64,000 bases of DNA from Bacillota bacterium (lineage in GTDB: Bacteria; Bacillota_I; Bacilli_A; RF39; UBA660). The number at the start of each line of letters is the position of its first letter. The stretch's first letter is position 1. The notes below the pieces were generated by a model. It saw only the letters and a list, made by a program, of their open reading frames with translations, had not been told where the DNA came from and did not search any database. Below, piece after piece: positions 44,773 through 54,718 of the stretch. The position numbers were made by a program, and so were the translations under genes. The DNA lies in assembly GCA_015059495.1 (NCBI GenBank), contig SVAI01000001.1, forward strand, positions 62,001 through 126,000. Direction: 5' to 3'.

Positions 44773-44775
44773 GAA

Positions 44776-44804
44776 AAAAGACTCAAGTCAATCTTGAGTC
44801 TTTT
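44776..44804 (+). terminator. rho-independent terminator
   Basis: AAAAGACTCAAG / CTTGAGTCTTTT hairpin after the cyclase gene. Confidence 0.85.
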
Positions 44805-45147
44805 GCTTACCTAAATGGGGCATTTTTTAAGGTAATTCAAAACCCCTAAGTAAAAAAAATAGATAACTAATTCCTATAAACATATTATCATAAATAAATA
44901 ATTAAGTAAATACCTATAGATGGCTATAAAACTTGTTTTAAGATAGTTTTAGAATGTCTATTTATAAAAAATGGTTAAATGACTTAATATATTTATTACC
45001 TGTATAAGGTGTCTTAAAATAAAAAAATGAATATAGCCATTTGGAATGTATTCGAGTTAAACATATTCGAAATGGTTATATATATTGAATACTAATAATA
45101 AAGATAAAGAAGATAAAAATATGTTATAATTGATTATAGGTGGTTAT
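44805..45147 (+). other. intergenic region with an imperfect palindrome
   Basis: No gene is visible. An inverted repeat with 17-base arms (45031-45047 and 45065-45081, 15 of 17 matching) could form a cruciform or hairpin. TTACCT and AGGTAA flank a T-run near 44807-44836. An extended -10 TGTTATAAT (45122-45130) probably starts the next transcript. Confidence 0.5.
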
Positions 45148-45936
45148 ATGAAAATTTTAAGTTATAATGTATATGGAGTAAAGGAACCAAATTTACCAAT
45201 TCCTTCATGGGGAGAAAGACAAAATAATTTATATATTAATTTATCTAATATATTAAAAGATAGTGATATTAAAGTTTTATGCTTTCAAGAAGTAAATGAA
45301 AATAATATGGAATTAATTTTAAAAATAATTAATGAAAACGATTTTATTTGCTTAGAAAAATTTCCTATGCTAACTGAAAGTATATATCAATACAATATAG
45401 TAGCAATTAAAAATGGTATTAAGATAGATAATATATGTTGTTTACCACATGGAAAAGATGTTGAGTATAAAAATGTAAGTGAACAAACAATTGATTATGA
45501 AATGAGTGATTATAGAACCACTGTATTTGTAAAATTTAAATATAACGATAAAACATATTTAATTGGTAATACTCATACTGATTATATTTCTACTGAAGGA
45601 AAGATAAAAGGAATGGTTAAGTCACTTAATTTTATGGATAATATAGTTGCTGATTATAAATTTGTAGTTGGTGATATGAACATGGTATGTCATATGTCTG
45701 AAGTTTATAATATATTAAAACAAAATCCTAATTATATTACATTATCTAGAAATGAAAATTTTAATATAACTGATAATTCATGGCATGGATATGGAACTAT
45801 GGAACAAGTAAATGTTGATTTTGCTTTTATTGAAAAATCTAAAAAAGATTTCTATGATTATAAAATAATTAAACAAGATGATATGCTGAAAGAAGGATCT
45901 GATCACAGACCAATAATAATTGAAATTATAAAATAA
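45148..45936 (+). CDS. endonuclease/exonuclease/phosphatase (EEP) family protein
   Basis: 262 residues with the EEP motifs in order: LSYNVYGV, LCFQEV (metal-binding Glu), NTHTDY, VVGDMNM, VDFAFIE and SDHRPI (catalytic His). EEP proteins hydrolyse nucleic acids, phospholipids or phosphoesters; no signal peptide, so cytoplasmic. Start ATG 45148 is chosen after aggtgg. Opens a run of accessory genes leading to the serine recombinase. Confidence 0.8.
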   Translation: MKILSYNVYGVKEPNLPIPSWGERQNNLYINLSNILKDSDIKVLCFQEVNENNMELILKIINENDFICLEKFPMLTESIYQYNIVAIKNGIKIDNICCLPHGKDVEYKNVSEQTIDYEMSDYRTTVFVKFKYNDKTYLIGNTHTDYISTEGKIKGMVKSLNFMDNIVADYKFVVGDMNMVCHMSEVYNILKQNPNYITLSRNENFNITDNSWHGYGTMEQVNVDFAFIEKSKKDFYDYKIIKQDDMLKEGSDHRPIIIEIIK

Positions 45937-45951
45937 AAGGAGTTGATCCAA

Positions 45952-46554
45952 ATGAACAAAATAATAGGAATAGATATTGATGGAGTATTAACTGACATTG
46001 AAAAATGGCAATTAGATTATGGAAGTAAATTCTATTATGAAAATTATAATAAAGAAATAATTAATCCTAAAGGATATGAGACTAATGATATTTTTGATAG
46101 TGACATAAAATGTGATGATTTGTTTTGGGATAAATACTTTAAAGATTATTCTATTAATGTAGAAGCAAGAAAGTTTGCTTCGGAAGTTATTTCAAAGTTA
46201 AAACAAGATGGATATGAAATAAATATAATAACAGCAAGAGGTAGTTTTTTATCACATTCAAGTAATGTTATGTCTAAGGAAGAAAATGAACAAATTGTTA
46301 AAGATTGGTTACAGAAAAACAAGATATATTATGATAGTCTTATTTTTTCACCTGAAGATAAATTGGATATTTGTATAAAGAATAATATTAATATAATGAT
46401 AGAAGATAAAGTAGATAATATAAATAAAATATCAACTAAATTACCAGTAATATGTTTTAATGCAGGATATAATGAAGAATGTAATGGAAATAATATTTAT
46501 AGAGCATATACTTGGTATGATATATATCATATATTAAAAAATAAAATCAAATAA
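45952..46554 (+). CDS. HAD-family phosphatase, 5'-nucleotidase (NT5C)-like
   Basis: 200 residues. HAD motif I is GIDIDGVLTD (DxDG), motif II INIITAR, and motif III/IV lies around KIYYDSLIFSPEDKLDIC ... NIMIEDKVDNI. This resembles NT5C/5'(3')-deoxyribonucleotidase or related small HAD enzymes. Start ATG 45952 follows aaggag; 15 bases separate it from the EEP gene, so they share a transcript. Confidence 0.75.
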   Translation: MNKIIGIDIDGVLTDIEKWQLDYGSKFYYENYNKEIINPKGYETNDIFDSDIKCDDLFWDKYFKDYSINVEARKFASEVISKLKQDGYEINIITARGSFLSHSSNVMSKEENEQIVKDWLQKNKIYYDSLIFSPEDKLDICIKNNINIMIEDKVDNINKISTKLPVICFNAGYNEECNGNNIYRAYTWYDIYHILKNKIK

Positions 46555-46570
46555 TTAAAGGAGAAACAAG

Positions 46571-47086
46571 ATGGAAATACTAATTGATTTTACAGCACTA
46601 ATTTTATTATATATATTTAAATTTTTTAAGAAATGGAAATCTCAAAATAAAAACAAATTAATTGTGAATACACTAATATATATTTATATATCATTTGTAC
46701 TATTTTTCACAATCATGCCAATTATAACTTCTTTACCTCATATATTTGATCATCCTTATGTACCGATGAATTTTAATGCATTTGATGATGTTTTCAATAG
46801 TAGAGGGGATTTTATAAGACAAGTTGTATTAAATGTAATTATGATGATACCATTTGGATTTTTATTACCAATAACTAATAAAAAAATAAATTTTAAAAAG
46901 ATAATTTTATATACGTTTTTATTTAGCTTATGTATAGAATTATTACAACCTTTAATTAATGGCGTTAGATCAGCTGATGTAACTGATTTGATCACTAATA
47001 CAATAGGTGGAATTATAGGATATATTTTTTATTTAATGTTCAAACCTATAATTGTAAGTGTTTTGAGTAAGGAAGCAAGAAAGTAA
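46571..47086 (+). CDS. VanZ-family membrane protein
   Basis: 171 residues with about five helices and the VanZ pattern NVIMMIPFGFLLPI ... CIELLQPLINGVRSADVTDLITNTIGGIIGY. VanZ proteins raise teicoplanin tolerance in some systems; most members have unknown roles at the envelope. It is in an apparent operon with the HAD and EEP genes. Confidence 0.85.
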   Translation: MEILIDFTALILLYIFKFFKKWKSQNKNKLIVNTLIYIYISFVLFFTIMPIITSLPHIFDHPYVPMNFNAFDDVFNSRGDFIRQVVLNVIMMIPFGFLLPITNKKINFKKIILYTFLFSLCIELLQPLINGVRSADVTDLITNTIGGIIGYIFYLMFKPIIVSVLSKEARK

Positions 47087-47186
47087 GTCTTGCTTTTTTT
47101 TAATAACTAACTCTATTATCAAGTGGTATACTTTTTTGACACTATATTATATTATTAAATTGTTATTTTTAAGGGTGGTGTTTGAG

Positions 47187-47606
47187 TTGCAAAAAAATAA
47201 AAAAATAATGATTGCATTTTTTGCATTAGTAATACTATTTATAATAGTTTTACTAATAAAGAATGAACGATTAGTGCTAGGTGTTGAAAGTGATAAATTT
47301 ACAAGGCTAACTAGTATTGGAATGGATGATGTTTATGTAAAATTTAAAAATATATATTATAAAAAAAATAATATAAAAGATTATATAGATAAAGATAATA
47401 ATTTTGTTGAGAGAATTATCAAAAAGTCTATAAAAAATGAATATATTAATTCATGTAAATCTAAAATTTATACAATGATTGATTATGACGGAAATCAATA
47501 TTATATAGTGAAATGCAAAAAGTGTGATGAAAAATCAAGTGGAAATAATAATATATATTTTTTTAGATCATTAGATGATTTAGATAATATATGCAATAGA
47601 GAATAA
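47187..47606 (+). CDS. small membrane-anchored hypothetical protein, 139 aa
   Basis: An N-terminal helix (about 7-27) is followed by an external basic domain with a CKKC pair near the end and one further Cys. No family seen. The best start is TTG 47187, seven to eight bases after aagggtgg; the reading frame is open back to 47136 but that would begin within a promoter-like stretch. An extended -10 TGGTATACT lies at 47124-47132. Confidence 0.5.
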   Translation: MQKNKKIMIAFFALVILFIIVLLIKNERLVLGVESDKFTRLTSIGMDDVYVKFKNIYYKKNNIKDYIDKDNNFVERIIKKSIKNEYINSCKSKIYTMIDYDGNQYYIVKCKKCDEKSSGNNNIYFFRSLDDLDNICNRE

Positions 47607-47695
47607 AAATAACAAAAGATATAAACTCTATTAATAAATGGTATAATTTTTTAAAAATAAATGATATATTTTTATTATCAAAGGAGATGATTTTT

Positions 47696-48823
47696 ATGAA
47701 TCAAGAAAAAATAGGAAGATACATAGCTCTTTGTAGAAAAGAACAAAATTTAACACAAGAAGAATTAGGAAGCAAAGTTGGTGTTGGATATAAAGCGGTT
47801 AGTAGATGGGAGACAGGAAACGGACTTCCTGATGTTTCAATTATGCAACCATTATGTAATATATTAAAAATATCAGTTACTGAATTATTAAATGGCGAAA
47901 AAACTAAAGATGAATCAAAAAAGGATACAGCTGTAGTTGATTATTTAAAATATCAAAAACTAAAAAATAAGAAAAATATATTTTTGACTGTCTTAGGTTC
48001 TATTTTGATTATTTTCGTAGGATGCTTATTATGTTATTTTATTAATAATTATGGAAAGGTCGAAGTATATAGATTGAATGGTGAAAGTGATTTATTCGAA
48101 TATTCGGATGCATTGTTTTTGAAATCTAATATGAAACATATTTTTGTTGATGGAACAATAACAACGAAGGACGGAAATATTCACGATGATGATATTATCT
48201 CAGTTAGTCTCAAAAATAACGAAGAATTAATAAAAAGTAACACCGGTATTAAACATCAAGTTAATATAGAAAAGTATGGTTATGGTGAGTATTTTTCAAA
48301 AAATGCTATAAATAATATTGATAGCTGGGTCATTGAGGTTAAATATATGGACAGTAATGATAGTGAAAAAACTGATATCATAAAATTAAAAAATGAACTA
48401 ATTCTAAAAAATGATAGATTAATAAATAAAATTAATCAAGAAATAAGTTCAAACGATGAAGGTGCAAGAAAAGAAATAAAAGATATTCAAGACGCTAGAA
48501 TTAAAAAAATGAATAGTATTGTTGAAAAATTTAACTTTGAAGAAGAACCAGATAATTCTACTTTGTACTATAAAAAAATAAGTAAAAACGAAACATTTTT
48601 TATAAGAAAAGATGCAAGTGAAGTTATTTATTATTGTCCGGAATATAATGTAATTAGCGAATTTACAGGAACATCACACCTTTTTAGATATAATAAAAAA
48701 GATTATTCGTTTTTCTATGATCCAAGTACTGATAAAATTGAATGCAATAGTAAACAATGTCCTAATGATGTCTACGAGATTGCCAAGTCATATGTAGATT
48801 TATTTGAAAAATATTTTGCATAG
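47696..48823 (+). CDS. XRE-type regulator with membrane-spanning sensor domain
   Basis: 375 residues. HTH at 1-66 (IGRYIALCRKEQNLTQEELG ... AVSRWETGNGLPD), linker, one membrane helix (about 97-117), and an external domain of about 240 residues with three Cys. Such one-component membrane regulators often control adjacent envelope or peptide genes. ATG 47696 is used since aaggag sits too close to ATG 47687. The next gene, secreted, starts 16 bases later and is its likely partner. Promoter with TGGTATAAT at 47639-47647. Confidence 0.75.
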   Translation: MNQEKIGRYIALCRKEQNLTQEELGSKVGVGYKAVSRWETGNGLPDVSIMQPLCNILKISVTELLNGEKTKDESKKDTAVVDYLKYQKLKNKKNIFLTVLGSILIIFVGCLLCYFINNYGKVEVYRLNGESDLFEYSDALFLKSNMKHIFVDGTITTKDGNIHDDDIISVSLKNNEELIKSNTGIKHQVNIEKYGYGEYFSKNAINNIDSWVIEVKYMDSNDSEKTDIIKLKNELILKNDRLINKINQEISSNDEGARKEIKDIQDARIKKMNSIVEKFNFEEEPDNSTLYYKKISKNETFFIRKDASEVIYYCPEYNVISEFTGTSHLFRYNKKDYSFFYDPSTDKIECNSKQCPNDVYEIAKSYVDLFEKYFA

Positions 48824-48838
48824 AGAGGAGGTGATAAA

Positions 48839-49624
48839 ATGAAAAAGTATATAATGGGGTTATTATTATTTATTGGCTTAATTTGTTTTACAGTTAATGT
48901 AAAAGCAGAAGAAAATACAGATAGAGAAGTTATTGAATATGTTGAAGAATATATTGTTACAGATACATATTATGATAAAAATGGTACTGTTTTATATAAT
49001 GAAGATAGAAAAGTTTCAAAAGCTGAAGCTGAATTTGTAGCTTACCAAAGGGAAAAATTAGATTTACAAAATATTGCTTCAATTAATAGCAATATTGGTT
49101 GGGATGTTATTCATGAAACCAACTCTAAAATGATTGGACTTACATACTATAAATTTAGAGGAGAAAATTACTATACTTATGTAGAAGTACGTGTTCATTG
49201 GTACACAGTTCCAAATGTAAAACAATATGATGTAATTGGTGTAAGATGGGATGGTAATGCAACATTAGTAGATGCTACAGGTGTTCAAAACGCTTCAGGA
49301 GATGCTAAACAATCTTATAGTTTTAGAGGAGATAATATGGTTATAAAATCTAATGGTGTAGGAATTACCATGAATCTATTTGATAATAAGAAAGATTTTC
49401 AATTAAAAATGGACGTACAACTAGTACCTTCTTCTGTAAGTAGAGTATATGCTTCTTATCAACATTGTACAACTAATAATATTAATTTATCTCAATCAAA
49501 GAGTTATAATTTTTCTAATAATGGACTTGGTAACGTAATAGATTTTACAAGTTCATCGATTAGAAATAAGTATGATGGAATGGCTGGAGTAAGTACATCT
49601 AACTTGTCAGTTTTAAATCGTTAA
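48839..49624 (+). CDS. secreted protein, 261 aa
   Basis: Signal peptide (1-23, ending VKA) and a secreted beta-rich domain of about 235 residues with one cysteine, Trp- and Tyr-rich segments (EVRVHWYTVPNVKQYDVIGVR read in part) and no anchor. Family not recognised. It follows the membrane-bound XRE regulator with a strong gaggaggtg site, so the two are probably co-expressed. Confidence 0.6.
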   Translation: MKKYIMGLLLFIGLICFTVNVKAEENTDREVIEYVEEYIVTDTYYDKNGTVLYNEDRKVSKAEAEFVAYQREKLDLQNIASINSNIGWDVIHETNSKMIGLTYYKFRGENYYTYVEVRVHWYTVPNVKQYDVIGVRWDGNATLVDATGVQNASGDAKQSYSFRGDNMVIKSNGVGITMNLFDNKKDFQLKMDVQLVPSSVSRVYASYQHCTTNNINLSQSKSYNFSNNGLGNVIDFTSSSIRNKYDGMAGVSTSNLSVLNR

Positions 49625-49947
49625 ATAAAAAAGAAATCTAGCTATTTCTTTTTTTTGTTGACTCAAATTATAATGATTCATCCATAATTATATCCATAAT
49701 AAATCCTTATAAAATAAGGATTTAGCAATTTTTACGTCCATCTTTATGGACAAATTTTGCAAGTGCAAAATAAGTTTTTCCCTATAAAGAAGCCTTATAA
49801 AATAAGGAATTCTTATAGTTTTAGGGAAAATCTCTTATGCTCTTATATTTTTTGAATCAAAAAATAATGAAAAATGGACGGATTTCGTCCATAAACATCC
49901 ATAATTTGGACATAGTAAAAGATGGTTATTATTCAACCATCTTTATT
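49625..49947 (+). other. palindrome- and TCCAT-rich intergenic region
   Basis: After a terminator (AAAAAGAAAT / ATTTCTTTTT, 49627-49658) come two copies of the 15-base palindrome CCTTATAAAATAAGG (49705-49719 and 49793-49807). The second sits in a larger hairpin with arms TTTTCCCTA / TAGGGAAAA (49776-49830). About eight TCCAT motifs in both orientations, some as GTCC/GGAC inverted pairs, lie at 49678-49915. A GATGGTT / AACCATC hairpin (49921-49941) ends the recombinase transcript. Possible recombinase or regulator binding zone or att end. Confidence 0.5.
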
Positions 49948-51804
<1,857 letters not shown>

Positions 51805-51817
51805 TTATCTTTTTTTA

Positions 51818-51867
51818 CAAAAAAAGGAGACAATAGTATTTAAAGCACTCTAAATACTACTGACTCC
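51818..51867 (-). terminator. attenuator hairpin upstream of the serine recombinase
   Basis: On the minus strand GGAG...AGTATTTA, then TAAATACT...CTCC, followed by seven Ts, ends about 25 bases before the recombinase start. The stop codon of the leader peptide lies in the 3' arm, so ribosome position could decide whether the hairpin forms. Confidence 0.75.
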
Positions 51868-51914
51868 TCATCACTTTTAATATTATATAAATTGCATTGT
51901 AAATATATCTTCAT
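51840..51914 (-). CDS. 24-residue leader peptide of the recombinase
   Basis: An ATG with an excellent ggaggt site 7-8 bases upstream opens a 24-codon frame (MKIYLQCNLYNIK ... VVFRVL) whose TAA falls in the 3' arm of the attenuator. Promoter elements TTGACT (51987-51982) and TATTAT (51965-51960) lie upstream, 16 bases apart. The layout matches ribosome-mediated attenuation as in resistance-gene leaders; the inducing condition is unknown. Too short to be detected by ordinary gene calling. Confidence 0.65.
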   Translation of the reverse strand: MKIYLQCNLYNIKSDEESVVFRVL

Positions 51915-51959
51915 AGCTGTACCTCCATTCCTAGAGAATACCTCATTTATTGGTTATAT

Positions 51960-51987
51960 ATAATATCACTTTTTTCAAAAAAGTCAA
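51960..51987 (-). promoter_or_regulatory. promoter of the leader-recombinase transcript
   Basis: Minus strand TTGACT, 16-base spacer, TATTAT; about 45 bases upstream of the leader peptide start. Confidence 0.6.
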
Positions 51988-52000
51988 TTTTTCACAGTAT

Positions 52001-52273
52001 TTATAGAGCTTTTAAGTAATCTTCTAGATCTGATAAATTAATCTTATTTGATAAATTTTCGATAAATATTTCATTAGAATAATTAAATGCTAGAAAAGTA
52101 GTATTCTTGATTATTATTCTATGTGGCTCAATGTAAGTTAAATTGGTCTTATCAATTTTTCTAATACTACCATTTATAATTTTAGGTTTCGTATTAGTAA
52201 AATCGCAAATAAACTCAATTTTCTTTCTTAATGAATTATCTAATAAGACTTCTTCTTTAATAATATTTACCAT
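52001..52273 (-). CDS. hypothetical protein, 90 aa
   Basis: Not recognised with confidence. Start ATG 52273 (MVNIIKEEVLL) follows aaaggatgg; the longer frame to 52318 would begin inside a terminator. Sequence is beta-rich with RIIIKNTTFLAFNY, then a short helix. I considered a ComK-like fold but key motifs are missing. It lies between the leader promoter of the recombinase and tRNA-His. Confidence 0.5.
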   Translation of the reverse strand: MVNIIKEEVLLDNSLRKKIEFICDFTNTKPKIINGSIRKIDKTNLTYIEPHRIIIKNTTFLAFNYSNEIFIENLSNKINLSDLEDYLKAL

Positions 52274-52310
52274 TTTTCCCATCCTTTCTTTTTGAGATAG
52301 GATAGTTTTT

Positions 52311-52369
52311 AAAAACAAAAAACTAATCCAAATAGGATTAGTTATCTATCAAACTCGAATAAGTTCGAG
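52311..52369 (-). terminator. terminator downstream of tRNA-His
   Basis: On the minus strand, AACTAATCC / GGATTAGTT with a T-run (52343-52311), preceded by a CTCGAA / TTCGAG hairpin (52369-52354). Confidence 0.8.
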
Positions 52370-52381
52370 CAGATTTCTTAA

Positions 52382-52458
52382 TGGGGCGAAATGTGGGAAT
52401 CGAACCCACGCATACCGGAGCCACAATCCGGCGTGTTAACCACTTCACCAATTCCGCC
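52382..52458 (-). tRNA. tRNA-His (GTG)
   Basis: Cloverleaf on the minus strand with anticodon stem CCGGA/TCCGG and loop TTGTGGC (anticodon GTG). The acceptor stem shows the tRNA-His hallmark, an extra encoded G-1 paired with C73, followed by an encoded CCA. T-arm GTGGG-TTCGATT-CCCAC. The gene stands alone and is bordered by the serine recombinase region. Confidence 0.96.
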
Positions 52459-52564
52459 ATAAGCATATATAGAATATCAAAAATAAAAGTAAAAATCAAT
52501 ATAATATTGAAATTTTATTAAAAAAATAGTATATTTAATAAAGAATAGTAAAGGGAAGATGAAT

Positions 52565-53800
52565 ATGAATAATGAAACAAATAATAATGAAGTAGTTAAT
52601 AATACAACACCAGAACCTACTCCAGATGTTAATACTGAACAAGTTCAAACACAAGAATCTCAAACCGTAGATATTCCAAGTGAACCAGTAAAAAATGTTG
52701 CACCTACAACAGGTAAAACTGAAATATTAGATTTAAGTGCTATAACTTCAAATGTAGCAGATGCTAATAGTATTAATATAGTTGAAACATCAACTATTAA
52801 AGGAGCATCAGGTAGTTCAGTTATTGGTTCAATAGATAATGGTGTAGCACAAGCTAATAGTAATCCTCTTCCTCAAAATATTGACTTATCAAAACCTCAA
52901 GTAGAGGATAAAAAAACTAAAACTAAAAAAGTTAAAGTAATGTCTACAAAGGATAAAGTAATATCTGTTTTAGTAACTATATTTGTAATATTAGTTCTAG
53001 GTGCAGCAGGTTATTCAGCATATTACTTTGGATATGCAACTAATCCAAGTTTATATGAAGTTAAAACAATAACTTTAGAATTAGGAGATACACTTCCTTC
53101 AACTGTGTCATATTATATTGATAGTCCACTTCCACTAGATGATATGGAATATTCAGTAGATACTTCACAAGTAGCATATGATTTAGTCGGAACTTATAAA
53201 TATTCAGTTAAACATAAGAATGTAACTAAAACTGGACAAGTAATAGTAAAAGATACTAAAGCACCAGAATTAACATTTAAAGATACAACAAAACTAGTAT
53301 TCTTAGTAGGAGATAAAATAACTAAAGATAATTTAGTAGAAGAGTGTACTGATATATCTAAATGTGAATACAAACTAGAAGCAGAAATTGATACATCTGT
53401 AGCTGGTGAAAAGACAGTTAACGTTATTGCAACAGATGAAAAAGAAAATCAAAAAACATATACAACTGTAGTTAAAGTATATGATATTCAAAGAGTTGTA
53501 TCATGTGAATCTACACCAGTACCAAGTGAAAACAATGCTTATACAACATCATCATTAATAGAATTAAACTTTGATGGTAATGATCAATTAGTATTATCTA
53601 GAAAATATAAAAAGAGTACATATACTGATTATGCAGCATACTTTGAAGTATTAGATAATTATAGAAATGATGAAACATATAAATTTGATAATGTAACATT
53701 CTCATATAAAGTAATTGATGAATCACAAGAAATAATTAACGTAACAGCATTTAATGATGTAATTAAATATTATTCAGATAATGCATATACATGTAAATAA
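52565..53800 (+). CDS. membrane-anchored Ig-like domain surface protein
   Basis: 411 residues. A Pro/Thr/Gln-rich cytoplasmic N-terminus (about 1-135), one helix (about 142-163), and an external part with a domain at about 235-305 starting DTKAPELTF and ending TTVVKVYD, typical of Ig-like DUF5011 repeats, then a C-terminal beta domain. ATG 52565 gives better spacing to aaggga than the ATG at 52559. A terminator follows. Probably a cell-wall associated protein. Confidence 0.68.
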   Translation: MNNETNNNEVVNNTTPEPTPDVNTEQVQTQESQTVDIPSEPVKNVAPTTGKTEILDLSAITSNVADANSINIVETSTIKGASGSSVIGSIDNGVAQANSNPLPQNIDLSKPQVEDKKTKTKKVKVMSTKDKVISVLVTIFVILVLGAAGYSAYYFGYATNPSLYEVKTITLELGDTLPSTVSYYIDSPLPLDDMEYSVDTSQVAYDLVGTYKYSVKHKNVTKTGQVIVKDTKAPELTFKDTTKLVFLVGDKITKDNLVEECTDISKCEYKLEAEIDTSVAGEKTVNVIATDEKENQKTYTTVVKVYDIQRVVSCESTPVPSENNAYTTSSLIELNFDGNDQLVLSRKYKKSTYTDYAAYFEVLDNYRNDETYKFDNVTFSYKVIDESQEIINVTAFNDVIKYYSDNAYTCK

Positions 53801-53829
53801 AAAAGGTAAGTATTAACTTACCTTTTTTT
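53798..53829. terminator. bidirectional terminator
   Basis: AAAAAGGTAAG / CTTACCTTTTT between convergent genes. Confidence 0.85.
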
Positions 53830-54658
53830 GTTTATTTGTCTTAAATTCACCTTTAATAATAGTACCTTTAGTCTTAGTCTTTTTCTTGCTCTTGAATTTA
53901 AATACATCTTCAATAACTATACCCTTAGTATTAAACTTATCTATAGTTTTTTCTAATCCTAATTCTTCATATATTCTATTAACTTCAATAAAAGCCTCTA
54001 AACTATGATTAATATCTTTAATACTATGATTATTTTGAGTAGCTAAATAAGTATATAAATAAATAGTATTATCTAAATCTATTTCTTCATTATCAAATAA
54101 TACTTTCTTAGCTAATCTATTATTAATTATATTAAAATCTATAGTACTTTTAAAATATTGATTTATATATTCAAATGATAATTCTTTATCTAATATATTA
54201 TTGTCAAATACTTCAAATAAATTTATTCTTTTTAAAACAGCTAATTCAATTAAATCTTCTTTATTTAGATGATCTAGTATATTACTGTCTTTAATATATT
54301 CAATAACATCATCTTTAGATAATGTCTTTAACATATTAAATAACATAATATGATGTATCATAGAAATAGGTATAAGACTAATAAAGTCTTTAACAAACAT
54401 AGCATCTTTAGCTTTTAATTTAACATTTACATGTTTAATCTTATCTAATAAAGTCTTATTTTGTAACATATTAAATGCATCCATAAAATTTAATGAATTA
54501 ATGATTGCCTCTAATTGAAAAGAACTTAACTTACTAACAAAATCACTTTTTCTTAATAATTCTTTCTTTTCATCTTCACTAAGTTCTTGAACAGAGGTAA
54601 CAATAGATTCATTATTTTTGATTAAATCTTCGATAGCAATAACTTTATGATTATCCAT
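53813..54658 (-). CDS. hypothetical helical protein, 281 aa
   Basis: Unrecognised cytoplasmic protein, almost entirely helical with Leu/Ile/Asn/Lys-rich segments reminiscent of helical repeats, ending in a very basic tail (KSKKKTKTKGTIIKGEFKTNKQKK). The tail might bind nucleic acid or the membrane. Strong aaggagg site before ATG 54658. It lies immediately downstream of the sortase gene on the same strand (60-base gap) and may be co-transcribed. Confidence 0.6.
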   Translation of the reverse strand: MDNHKVIAIEDLIKNNESIVTSVQELSEDEKKELLRKSDFVSKLSSFQLEAIINSLNFMDAFNMLQNKTLLDKIKHVNVKLKAKDAMFVKDFISLIPISMIHHIMLFNMLKTLSKDDVIEYIKDSNILDHLNKEDLIELAVLKRINLFEVFDNNILDKELSFEYINQYFKSTIDFNIINNRLAKKVLFDNEEIDLDNTIYLYTYLATQNNHSIKDINHSLEAFIEVNRIYEELGLEKTIDKFNTKGIVIEDVFKFKSKKKTKTKGTIIKGEFKTNKQKKVS

Positions 54659-54718
54659 TAATTTACCTCCTTACTTTACACATTATATCATATATTTTAC
54701 GTAAAAAAAAGACTGTCC

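Noticed and set aside
47136..47186. Upstream TTG start for the small membrane protein
   Set aside because: No ribosome binding site there; aagggtgg fits TTG 47187.
52001..52273. ComK competence regulator
   Set aside because: Length and a few aromatic residues are suggestive, but the conserved ComK motifs are absent.
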